From the NCBI GenBank assembly GCA_037102815.1, contig BTPP01000003.1:6014001-6078000 (forward strand): a stretch of 64,000 bases of DNA, read 5' to 3'. Of this stretch, positions 36,801 to 47,582 are shown piece by piece. Under the pieces are notes generated by a model that was given only the letters and a program-made list of their open reading frames with translations, searched no databases and was not told the origin of the DNA. The DNA is from Neurospora intermedia (lineage: Eukaryota > Ascomycota > Sordariomycetes > Sordariales > Sordariaceae). Every line of letters starts with the position of its first letter. The stretch's first letter is position 1. Made by a program: the position numbers and the translations under genes.

Positions 36801-38520
36801 TTTATTATTACTAATACTAATAAATCTAATAGCCTTAGCAATATATTTAGCGAATAGAGCCTTTAAAGCCGGAGTATCGATTATTAGCTTATTAATATTA
36901 TTCTTCTATTTAACTCTTTATTTAATTAAGGATTCTTCGATTTCTATAGCCCTTTTAGCCTTATTTAATATAATGGGTACCTAAGTGATTTTTCTAAAGT
37001 CGTTTTACTTCGGTAGGATAATATACTTTTAATTAAATTTAGAAATGAAGGTACTATATTCGGGGCTTAGGTTCCTAATAAAATAATTAATAACGAAAGC
37101 GTTAGGTAAATAATAGTAATTAGAATCTATTTTAGCGAATTTATACTAGATTGTTTATAAGTAGTTTATAAAGTTAATAATACTATTATAATTATTAAAG
37201 GTAATAGTATAGAAACGAATTATTATTTTAGTAAAACTTTTAAAATTCTATAAGTAGTAATAATTAAACGCTTATTAGAAGGCTTCTACAATTATTTTCG
37301 GGTCGAATACTTTAAATTTATTATAAATAATTAGAGCGAATTTACTAATAAAAAAATTGAATTACTAATATTATTTAACGTACTAGTCTTCGACTTTATT
37401 TTAGTATTTCTATTTAAAAATACCGGAATAATAAATAGGGGGATTAGGGTCGGAGATAACGTCGAATCTAGATTACGCTATAATATAAATAATAAGGGCG
37501 TAGCGCTAGGTAGTATAGTTATTTCCTCCTCCAATAAAAATCGGAATAGCGAAAATCTCGTTAAAATTTTTATTAAATATAATTACAATTTTATTATTTA
37601 ATTTATTTAAGTATTAAAATATAATAGTAGTAGCGGTAGCGGAGGAGCGGGAGTAGGAGCGGGAGGAGGAGTTATAGTTATAAAGCCCTAAAATTTAATA
37701 GAACTAAGAAGTAAAAATAGTATTAGACTTTAAGTAAAATTAAAAAAAGTAGTAATAGAGGAAGGTAGTAATATTATAGTAAAGGTAGAATTTTAAAAGG
37801 ATTCGCGAAAAATTTGAAGAATAATTTCTTCTAAAAGGTTAAGGAAATCGTAGTAATTAAAATAGCGATAGGTAGAAGGTAACTTTATAGGACGCAGTTA
37901 TAGATTGTACTAATATACTTTAAAAGGAGATTTTTATTAAAATGCTTATATAGGGTAGCTGCATCGTACTAAATATTTGGAAATAAATTTCCGGCCTATT
38001 TAAGGGATTTATTCGGTCGTAATACGAGCGGTAGTAAATACTATAGCTAGAAAGGGTAGTAGTAATAGCAAATATATAGAATACTAGCGGAGTAATTAAG
38101 AAGGCGAAAATAACCTTTTATTAGAAATTGTATTTCTTAATAATATAAAAGTAAATAGGATCTTATAATACGTTAGATATCGAACGATTTTAATAATATT
38201 ATAATTAAAAGTAGTAAATATAATTTTGTAATAGATTTAAATAGTTAGAAAAATAGAATCTTATAGTATTTTAAAATTCTTAGAGTTTATATTTACGTAT
38301 AGGGCGCTCGGTAGTCCGTACGTTAGTCTATACGAGTATAAGCTATATAACTATAATAGTAATAGTATTTATATTTGGTAATAAGTATAACCCTTTTAGA
38401 ATATAATTAATAGCGTTCTTTATAAAAGAACGTAATAATAATAAATAGGAGGGAAGGGTAGGCGAGAGTTATTAATTTAATTATTATAGCGGATCGTATA
38501 GCGTATCCGGGCTTATAACC
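33806..38520 (-). pseudogene. Element 1 gag/integrase and start of reverse transcriptase remains
   Basis: On the minus strand, from 38520 downward, come gag-like then integrase-like remains, an Asn/Ser/Pro-rich linker (near 34960-34770), and the start of a Copia-type reverse transcriptase near 34100-34000 with a GINYNETF-like stretch. The domain order integrase before reverse transcriptase is the mark of Ty1/Copia elements. Many breaks. Confidence 0.65.
38509..38520 (-). other. Element 1 primer-binding site
   Basis: The 12 bases directly inside the 5' LTR (plus strand GGGCTTATAACC) resemble the anticodon arm of initiator tRNA-Met rather than a tRNA 3' end. Copia itself is known to prime from an internal site of a half initiator tRNA-Met, so this fits a Copia-type element. 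Family assignment of the tRNA is by eye. Confidence 0.5.
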
Positions 38521-38707
38521 TATTGAACTATACGGAAGGGAGTGATTATAGTAAACGATATTGTAGTAGTAAAAGTTTTAATTAATTAAAGAAGAGAAGA
38601 AAGAGAGAAAGAAGGAGGATGAAATCCGACTTATATATAGGGTAGCTATGTGTGGATCGTATCCACTAATGCCAAGAGAAAGCCAAGAACTGGTAATGGC
38701 TTCAACA
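38521..38707 (-). repeat. Element 1 LTR (right, 5' LTR)
   Basis: This 187 bp LTR pairs with 13975-14161. Here the inner (left) portion is RIP-altered while the outer (right) portion looks nearly unmutated, the mirror image of the other LTR. Confidence 0.92.
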
Positions 38708-39113
38708 ACGAGATCATTTAGGTTACGGGACTTTGCTTGGTGAAGTAGAAGTGTACAAGCGCATCTCGATGTGCTATGTGTATTACTGGTGTAGGTTCAA
38801 CTTCTTCTAGCATTCATGTACCATATTCCGCCACATCCTACCTAGGTAGCCAAAGCGATTTAGAAGCTCTTCATATGTACTTATCTCTGTTCCCGTTCAT
38901 TTGGTATTTTCCCTCGTGACATTATCCACAGTTAGAAGTACCCAAACACAAACACATTAGATCCATTAGATCCATCACCAACCCCTGTCCCAAGTGATAT
39001 ATCCCCATTCTAGTAGTATACCGGATCCTATTACTTTCATAGAATTCTTTCCAGAAATGTGTGTTCTTCCTTTACGTTTTCCTTCAGTTGCCTCCACTCC
39101 ATTGCAACCGACC
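38708..39113. other. Spacer between the retroelement nest and the glycosyltransferase gene
   Basis: It begins with the target duplication ACGAG (38708-38712). Sequence texture returns to normal at once. There is no gene; it is presumably the 3' UTR and terminator of the minus-strand glycosyltransferase, with a CCTACCTAGGTAGC motif near 38838. Confidence 0.55.
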
Positions 39114-41872
39114 TCACCACGAGAAAGTCATCAAAGCCGGGTTCAACGCCAGCGGCAACAACAGATGGCTGGCCGCGACCGTTGCCATAGGCAAGATGGC
39201 CACGAAATCGGTAATGTGCCACGAGTGAGGAATAAAGGGCGCCGTGGCGAGGATGACCATGCCGATGATGAATCCGATGGAGAAGAGCATGGAGAATTTG
39301 AACTGTTGGATAAGTCTGTCAGCAAACATTCACTTACAAGATGGCTGTGTGGAGGGGAGGCTTACCTTTTTCAACACCTTCGGCACCTCAATAAAGAAAT
39401 TTGAAAATTCGGCCTCCTTACTGGTCGCACCCCATGTCATGTCAATTTCAAACATGTGCGCCAATAGCGCCTGGGACACATGCAGTGACAGCCCACCGAG
39501 GAAAATGGCCAACATGAGCGTCCACTTGAAGTTCTCAAGGATCGACCCCAGAATGCTCCTCTCCCCGACTCTGTATCTCATCACGGCCAACGCGACATTG
39601 CCCAGGCCGTTGAAGACGAGAATGATGGAGAACCACACCTGCCACGAGTCGACGTAGTACTTGTCCAGGAACCCGTTGTACCAGCCCATGAGGAAGTAGT
39701 TGACGGACGTCAAAATCCACGCAGCGCCAATGGCATAGTAGGTGCCGATGTAGGAGATGATGGTGATCTTGGAAGTGAAGCGGATGTTGGAGAACAGAAA
39801 CCGGCGGAAGAGGGGGGTGAAGGGGCCCTTCCAGATCCACTTCCTGATGGGGTAGAAGAGCAGCTCGTTGCAGCCATAGGCGTACTTTTCCCAGCGAGCC
39901 AGTTCGTCGTACACGGTAAGCGAGACACCCTCCTTGAAGCCATCACCAGCCCAGGCGGCCAAACGGATGATGTAATCGTTGCATTGCAAGCGCAAAGACA
40001 TGTCGAAATCTTCGGACACGTGACTTTCGGACCAGAACTTCTCGTAGCCGTCTTCGTCTTCGTACGAGACTTGTTGGATGGCGGACCAGCGTAGAATGGC
40101 ATTGTGACCAACAAAGGGGGCAACGTCGCCGTTGGAGACGGTATAACGAATGGCCGTGTAGATGAGGTTAGTGAAGAAGGTGATGCCGTTTTCGAAGTAG
40201 GTGTGCACCACTTGCATGACACCAGACGAGAACTGCATGATACCAACGTCAGGGGACTGTTCCATTTCGGAGACGGCGTCCAGAAGGCAGTCAGAAGGAA
40301 CACGGGTGTCGGAATCAATGAGGAGGATATAGTCGCCCATGCGGATATTGCCGTCGGCCCAAGCCCGACCGTTTTCCTCGAGAACGTCCTTTAGCGCCCT
40401 TTCATACGCTTGAGCTTCATCATGCTGAGACCACTCGGAGTGTCTGGGAACTTGGGCGAGCTTTTCTTCCACCTTGCAGGAGATCATGAGGGCATAGTTC
40501 ATGTTGGACGCCTTCTTGAACTTTCCGCGACGCTGGAAACCATTCTCGCCGTGTCGGGGGCGTGCAACCCAGCCAATGCTGTGGTCAGCGTAAAAGTCAA
40601 TACGGGCTTGACGATCTTCTTCCGAAAGCAACTGAAGACCGTCGTCGTTGATGAACATGTTGGCTGAACCTCCCTGAAGCTCATAAGTGGACATGGCATG
40701 CTTGATGGATTTGACGGTAGGGGCAATGACACCACTGAGACCCTCCTTGTACACGGGACACTGAACAGTAACATGGGGAAGAACGGCTGTCTGCAATCTC
40801 GGTGGTGGCTTGGCCGAGTAGAACCTGGAGTTGACCGAGAGCTGCTTGATGGGACCGAAGATCTGGGCCAGACAACCGATGATGACCTGAGCGAAGAAGA
40901 GAGTGAAGAAGATTTGTACGGGCGCCAGCGCAACGAGAGCCAAACGGACGTAATCGCCGTCGACCATGACCTCGATCGCCAACTGCCTCCAGGCTGCTCC
41001 CAAAGACACTGTGACGACCGCCATCGTGATACTGACGAGGTAGGTGTTGAGCAGGTGGACCGGTCGTGCTTCGGGCCTCGGCTCGCCGCTTTCCTCGTCA
41101 ATCTCGGTAGCGCCCACAATAGGATTGGCCTTCTCATCCATCTCACCAGGCTCACCAGTCTTCCACACGAGCTGCATAAGCTCGGACTCAATTTCCTTGG
41201 CTCTCGGGATCAGATGGAGTGCGTCGTCATCCCAAACCACCAGCAACCCCTCGGACGCGATAAAGGCGGCAAACTGATGTTTCCTGGCACGAGGAAGGTC
41301 TTCGATGGTGGGCAGAATTTGGACTCGCAAGCCGTTCAGAAGCGGGACATCGACAGCATCTGGCGACCATTGGAGGAAGGTCTTGATGACTCGTGAGTTG
41401 ACAGTCATTGCACACTGTAATCTTGCTATTAGCTCGGAACAATCCAACTCTGCCGTGGAAATCATACCTGAACATTGAGAGCAGCACACGCCATGGCGAA
41501 GGGCGAGTTACCCAAGGCAGGTGGGCAGGCCATGTACTGGCCTCTAGATTTTCGAAGAAGCACACCCTCGATCTCGCCACTTCCATTTGCTACCCATAGA
41601 TACGAGCATTGTTGCTGGTAGAGATAGTTGACCATGACCTCATGCTTGATATCTTCTAGGATCACTGAACTGGTTGACGACATCATAGAGCGCGTTGCCG
41701 AGCGAGATCTAGACCCATAGCGGATCTGCGGAGGGGCGAGTATGTCGCCATCGTCCTGACCGGCTTGTGTGTTCCCAGTGGAAGGTTGACGACCTCTCGA
41801 TGGTGTTGCGGCAGCGTGTTGTTGGCCTGCCGGCTCAGGCTTCTTGGCCTTGAAATAACTCCCTATCCCCAT
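39114..41872 (-). CDS. Polytopic membrane glycosyltransferase, family GT2
   Basis: Three exons on the minus strand (41872-41468, 41414-39366, 39302-39114) encode 880 residues. Introns have GTATGA/GCTAAT/ACAG and GTAAGC/GCTGAC/ACAG signals and keep frame. The start MGIGSYFKAKKPEP lies in a good context (CACCATGG). Residues 1-110 are polar, with an RSRSATRS stretch. Two membrane segments follow near 255-320. The GT-A catalytic domain then shows CPVYKE, NDDG (about 392), DSD (about 503, metal/UDP-sugar binding) and SEDFD (about 604). DELARWEKY near 640 is in the place of the QxxRW signature of processive GT2 enzymes. At least five C-terminal membrane segments follow. Such enzymes make and export beta-linked polysaccharides at the plasma membrane; the product here is unknown. 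It resembles cellulose/hyaluronan-synthase-type proteins more than classical chitin synthases. Its 3' end lies about 0.4 kb from the RIP island. Confidence 0.87.
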
Positions 41873-44800
41873 GGTGGTGACGGAAGTCCAACCCTCACCT
41901 TTCCAGTCGATAAACTTCCGGAGAGTGAGTGACTGAGGGGAGATGGGATAAGGGAGCAACGATCAGACAGGTTGACCGAAGTCCGTGGCGGATGTCGAGG
42001 GTGAAGTAGATGGAGTTGGTCTTGTGCCTGTAATGGATGAATCGGTCAGTCCATGGTTCTCGAAGACACCTCCCCGGAATTCCTGGAAAATGTGACGGGG
42101 ATCGGCATACAGGATGTGTTTTCTTTGCCTTTGGGCGATCTGCATCCAACACCGTGAGACAGTGGTGTAAGGTGATGTCGGATAAAACCTGGTGCCGTGT
42201 GGCTCTGCTGTGTTACTTGGGTATCAAGGGACTTGCTCCTCTGTGCCGATCTGTCTATGTTATGTCGGAAGTTTAATCAGGGTCAAGCGAGTGTGGGAAT
42301 GTGACAAAGTAAGAGGCGATACCGGGCCAGAAAAGATTGACCGGGTTTCCCTCGACTGAATAAAAGTTTCTGTAGCAGGCGAGGGGCTAGCCTTTCATGT
42401 TAGCAATGAAAGCTGAACTTTGTGATAAGAAAAGCTGACCTGGACTGAACAGAACACGACAGTTCGGGCTGGATGTCGAGGGCAAGGAGCCCCCACCTCT
42501 CGTCCAAAAGAAAAGTGTAAAGGCCCATAGAGGTACCTTGGAGCTGACATGAGGGACCCCCTTGGAGCTTTACCCGAGTCTGGTCGAATACCTACCTAGC
42601 GTTGCAGGAGCAAACAACCGTTTTGAGGTATGTATATCGACGATGGCCAGATGTGGTGGTATCTCAGTAACCTATCCACTACCAGCAATATGTGTGCAAT
42701 GGTACATCGCGAGGAGGTACCTATTTCGCCCATGTTACCATTGGCCACCCTGTTGACACGGCAAACATTCCGGGATCCTCGCTAACAACACATGGCCTGG
42801 AAGGGTTGAACAGGGAAAGGCTGCCAGGTCAGGCCTCTCACACAGACTCCCTGAGAAGTTCAAGCAGCCAAAAGAGTGTGTGATTGACTAATGCCAATGG
42901 CCCCGGTTCATGTGTTCCGTTTCTTGTTGGACTGGAGGAAACGGAGTCCCTACTAAGGATTTGTGGCGAGGGTCGTATAGAGGTACATGGTCCACCGTCC
43001 TGGAGGAAGACAGGGGAGGTGTCAGTAAGAGCAGTTAATGACAAAAAAAAAAAAAAAACAGATGGAAAATGGGCAGAATATTGGCCATATTGCCCTCTTG
43101 GGGCATACCATGCCATAGTATATTGTCCACTGTGTAGCAATGGCGGCTAGTATTGATTCAATTTTTGGCTGGGGGCTGAGCTTGTCTCTTCCTTGTTCAC
43201 GTGTCGGGGACTGAAGCGCTTGACGAATGTCGTCTCGATCCCACGCTATTCCTGTGATTCCACTTGACGTTGGTGTTGCTCACGTTGCTCGAAAATGCTG
43301 AACGAGGAACAGATGTGAAAAGTGGAGGAAGAGGACTTGAAGAGGAGAGGACTGAGACCCAAAGGAACGGCCCGGTCACTCCTGCTCCACCCGACTGTTT
43401 GTCCCATTATGAATCTGACCCCCCACCTGCCAGACCCGGGTTGGCTTGGCGTTCAGGTACGCGCGGGGAGGGGGGGGGGGTTCAGAAATTACTATCCGCC
43501 ACTTTTGCTGTTCCGTCTTTTCTTTCTTTTTTCTTACTCTTTTTCGGCTGGCACTCAAGCCACAATTTCACAGTTTTGCGCCATCTCATTACCGAGGAGA
43601 ACATTCCGTCAACAATCTCCATTCACCGCAAATCTCCATCAAGCACAATTCACGTCAATATCACAGGCGATAGTTTGCATTTTTCTACATACTCTCTATT
43701 TACACAGTGTCCCTCGCATGCAGGTAAAGAAGCATAAGTCTTGGCACGTCACTATCGAACAATAGCTGAGTCCCGCCCTTTTGCAGCCACTCATGACACA
43801 CTGAAAGATAAGCTGTCTTCCCTCGATACAAGATTAAGTACTGACAGCGCTTCAGGAAACAATGGCTTTGTGCAAAGGCTGGCTGACCACCATGTCTGTC
43901 CCTGTTCTGGAAGCTCTTCGGGCATCTCAAAGAGCGTGTTGTCTCACTCTCGTGGAGCCATCCAGGTCGGAGATCCGGGCCTCTTCCGAGAGACAGATGA
44001 TAAGGCTCAGCAGAGGCACGATGCGTTGTCATCTTAACAACCGCCCTTATGCTCCAAGAGATATCGTATCCAGATGCAGTCCGAGCGTTGTCCAGTCCCG
44101 AAAGCAAGCACACGGCACTACGGCAGTGACAAGTCTGACAGCTCACGGCAATTCGGAACCGCTTGTCAGCATCACCCACATCAACCATCTTTCTGTTTTG
44201 ACTTTTTTCGTTTGCATCTCATTCGCTGCCTACTGGATGGTTTGTCTTATCCCTGGAGATAAGCTTTTCAGCGTACGGTGCTGTTAGTCAAATCACCAAG
44301 GGAACAATCCAATGTACAATGCGAGGTCCCAAGACGGCCCGAGGGAGACCACACCATCTTATTCATTCCTCAACAGGAGTGTTGAATCGTTCCATTCTCA
44401 TCACCAACATTTCAAAATCAAGGAAACGACCGCCAGATCGGAAAGCCTCTTTATCCCTTCAATTATCGTTGGCTACGAGCGCTGCCAACGCACCAATTAC
44501 CAACTCCTTGTCCGCCCTTTTACAATTCAATACTGGTTTGTTTGTTAGTTTGGTTCTTCGGCCATGGGTTGAACAGGGGAGAGCTGGAGCTCTGATTGGC
44601 TCAGAAAGAGAGAAACTGGCCTCCGTTTGAAGCGTCATGGGACAATAGCCAGGGTTGAAAACGCCACAGAAGCCATCTTATGCCTCTCTCCGTCTTCTTC
44701 CAAAGCCTTCAGAGACTGAAAGATATAAGACAGCAGTCCCCTACGGCACCCGTCCGCTCAAAACCCGAATATTTTTCCATTCTAATAGCCCGAGAGTGGA

Positions 44801-46111
44801 AATGGGCGTTTTTTGTACCAAACTAACAAACAAACCAGGGTTAGATTGTATATGCGGCTTACACAGTATCTATTGCTTGACTGCCAGGCACCAAACTTGG
44901 CATTTCAAGCCACCTTTGAGCCGATTTATCCAGACCATTCGTGTTTCACTGGTCAATTCCTTTTGGGATTTGCTGGATGCGAACAAGGAATGCAAACGCC
45001 AAGGCAAAGACCGCCCGCCTATTTTTGGCACTCTGCAAGGCCCATATGTGTAGGTCTTTCCTCGTATTCATCTTCAGCGGCGGTGCGCTTCATCGGCGAT
45101 ATGACTGGTTGACATTGCAACGGAAAATACCGGGGGCTGTCGCGAGCCGTAGCAGTTGGTGACACAGGATTGCAGTGAGGAGATTTTGCGAAAACCGTAG
45201 GCAGCTGAGGACTGGGTGGACGGACCGCGCAAGCTAATTTCGTTGTCTCCGATCCGGCGAGTTACCGGCAAGCTCTCGGGACGGATGCCCAAAAGGCCGG
45301 GAGTGCGGAGTGAGAAATCGGATAGCCCCACACATCGGCCCCGGTGTTGAGATCGCCGCCGGGTGCTCCGTTATTCTGGGTTGGGGTTTATCCACCGAGA
45401 TGGGCGGGATTGACGACTATACCACCTCTTCATCATCCTGAGCCTCTTGTATAGCTAGGTACTAGTAATTGTATACCTCAATGTTATCGTCCAAATCATG
45501 TCATCACATAAATATTGCAAATAATGACAATGATACCACACATCTACCTCTACACATTGAATCCATATTTTGAAATTCATGGGCAGGTCCAAAGTTGCCC
45601 GTGTCCCCCCGGCCTCTGCCCCGCCATCGGTCGCTGCCTGGGGTTCAGTCCACACACCCCCTCGACCCCGACCATTTCTAAAACCTAGTGGAACCGGACC
45701 TGGAACTTAGTGGATCAGACCCTGAAATGCAGCGGACCAAGACAGCATCCACAGCGGGAGATCATCGCGGGGCTCTGTCGCTGGCAAGTGGAATCCTTCC
45801 ACTTTCACCGCCCTGCCTGCTATCTCCACCTACTGTGATTCGGCTTCAACCTTTGTGTGTTGCGATTCCAAAATTCTATAAATTCTGTAGAAGTAGGCAT
45901 CTCGGAGGATAACCCATGTTATGTAAGAGATAGACACACATAACCCAAGAACAACCGAGATAACAATTAGGTCCAACACTAGTCTAAGTACCTCTAGCTG
46001 TCATCATTGTATTATCCAATCTCTCCATGCTTATAATCATACTCCCATCCGATCCCATGTCCCTGACACCCTGACCCCAAAACAAAAAAAGAAAAGGGGA
46101 AACAACAAAAA
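41873..46111. other. Long gene-poor intergenic region
   Basis: No gene can be supported over 4.2 kb. Several open frames of 130-160 codons (43264-44290) overlap on both strands and carry no recognisable motif. The region holds a 16-base A run at 43043-43058, a G-rich tract near 43466-43480 and a CCTACCTAGC motif near 42590. It also holds the second copy of the promoter-like repeat (44593-44730). The left end is the promoter of the glycosyltransferase. Confidence 0.45.
44593..44730 (+). repeat. Promoter-like dispersed repeat, copy B
   Basis: A diverged copy of 1133-1274, with the same order of blocks: ATTGG, AGAGAAA, CGTTTGAAGCG, ATGGGACAAT, AGGGTT, ACAGAA, a CT-rich tract, CTTCAGAGACT and GATATAA. 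No gene is seen downstream, so it may be the promoter of a lost gene. Confidence 0.55.
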
Positions 46112-47582
46112 CTACAGCTCCTCATGCCCATCACACTGCTGCCACATAACCACCTTCTCCACCTCCATCTGCGGGCTCTTCCACGTGGGGAACCACTGAT
46201 CCTTAGCCAGCCAAAAGTCCTTTTTGGCATTGGGACTCGAATCCACCCACGGCTTGCCACTCGACTGGTCCTGGAACCACCCGTTTGTTCCTCCTACCGC
46301 GACATTCAAGATCAAATAGAACTTTTGATCAAACGGCGTGTTCAGGCGGCCCGTGTATCCCCAGGGGTCAGTGGTGCGAGTGCCGTTTTCGTCTACCTGC
46401 GGGAAGTTACCCCGTTGCCAGAGGGGTTTGTTGAAGTTCACGTAGAGGACTTGCAGCAGGCGCGAGTCGACGTAGGTGAACAGGTACTTCTCGGACCATT
46501 CGAGACCGAAAGTGTGGAACTTGTTGGCGAACGTGGTGTGCAGGGCCTGGCGCTTGACGTTGGTGCGCCAGAAGGCGTCTGAAAGGGAAGAGGGACCCCA
46601 GTGCAGCGTGGAGGAGATGATGTCGTTGCCGCCTTGTGGGTACGTGTAGTTGTTGCCGCGGGACTCGGCCAGATCAATCTCACCGGATTGAGGCCACTGG
46701 CCGTAGGTGCTGTTGACGGGCATCATCCAGATGGCGGGCCATAGCCAGTCTCCTTCGGGCAGGCGGGCGGTGACTTCAACACGGCCGTATTTGATGGAGG
46801 CGCCGAGACGGGTGTTGAGGCGGGCCGAAAGGACGGGAGGCACGATGGAACTGTTGCCAACGGTGGTGTTGGTGGCTGCTACGCAGTCTCGATATACGGT
46901 GGAGGTGCAGTCGCCCGAGGCGAGGAGGTCGACTTTGGAGTCGGAGAGGAGGAGCTTGTCGTCTTGGAGGGTGGCTTTGATGACAAGCTTTCCGTCTTCG
47001 ATGTAGGCGTTGTCTTTGGTGGTTTGTTGGAATTCACCGTTGCTGTTTTGCCGCTGATGTTAGCAAATGTACCCAGAGGAAGGGGGGGGAAAAGGAGGAA
47101 AAAACATACCCAAAACCACCCAATTGTACCTCGTGCTGCCACACACTGTCCCTAATTCCTTGACTCCAATCCTCATCCAGCACCAAACAGTACTTGTGCT
47201 TCACCACGGACCGGATCCCATCCCATATCAGGAACCCAGAGATGGCCAAGCCGATGAAGATGCCGACCAGAGGAATAATCGTAACCCACTTCTCCTTGGG
47301 GTCTTTCTTCTCCGCCCATGGCTTTTCTACCTCGCCCTTGCGTACTCGACGAGAGTGGAAGTATCGTTGGCCACCAGGTAAAGCTTCGTGGTGAGCTCCT
47401 ATACCACCAGAGTTGGAGGATGTGTCGAAGCTTGATGGTGGACGGGTGGGAATGGGACTGGCAAAGGGGTTCTCGTTGGAGCCCTCGTTGGAGCGTTGCG
47501 AGGCTCGGGACTCGACGCCCGAGTCAAAGTTGTGACGGCCGCTTGCCCGAGGGTCGAGATGTTCGCGGTGGTCGTTGTCCAT
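46112..47582 (-). CDS. Membrane-anchored GH16 family glucanase-type protein
   Basis: Two exons on the minus strand (47582-47110 and 47042-46112) encode 467 residues. The intron has a GTATGT donor, a GCTAAC branch site and an ACAG acceptor, and the join reads HEVQLGGFGNGEFQQTT. The N-terminus is cytosolic, polar and Ser/Asn-rich (1-98), followed by one membrane segment (about 99-120), so this is a type II membrane protein with its catalytic domain outside. The GH16 domain fills about 130-467. Its catalytic motif GEIDLAESRG (Glu near 279 as nucleophile, Glu near 284 as acid/base) is intact, and it has the family's LPEGDWLWPAIWMMP and GGTNGWFQD stretches. GH16 enzymes cut or remodel beta-1,3(4)-glucans; relatives with this anchor act in cell-wall glucan assembly. 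It is much shorter than Kre6/Skn1, so it belongs to a different branch. Confidence 0.9.

Larger units (their letters stand above)
13975..38707 (-). mobile_element. Element 1: Ty1/Copia LTR retrotransposon fossil, outer host of the nest
   Basis: The element is bounded by two 187 bp LTRs (13975-14161 and 38521-38707), with TGTTGAA/TTCAACA-type ends, and by the 5 bp duplication ACGAG on both sides (13970-13974 and 38708-38712). Its own interior is split into 14162-14515, 16790-18086 and 33806-38520, about 6.4 kb in all, by insertion of elements 2 and 4. Reading on the minus strand, the right part carries gag/integrase-like remains and the start of a Copia-type reverse transcriptase. The remainder of that reverse transcriptase and the RNase H end lie at 16790-18086. 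A primer-binding site is visible next to the right LTR and a purine tract next to the left one. It is broken many dozens of times and RIP-mutated throughout, so it cannot be active. It must be the oldest element here, since the others sit in it. Confidence 0.9.

Noticed and set aside
43043-43058. A16 homopolymer as a possible poly(A) tail of a LINE or processed gene
   Set aside because: There is no upstream coding similarity or target duplication; similar A/T runs occur elsewhere in these intergenic regions.
43264-44287. Open frames of 141-162 codons on both strands between the glycosyltransferase and GH16 genes
   Set aside because: They overlap one another on opposite strands, have no recognisable domain, and end abruptly without splice signals that extend them. 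Chance frames in GC-rich DNA are sufficient.
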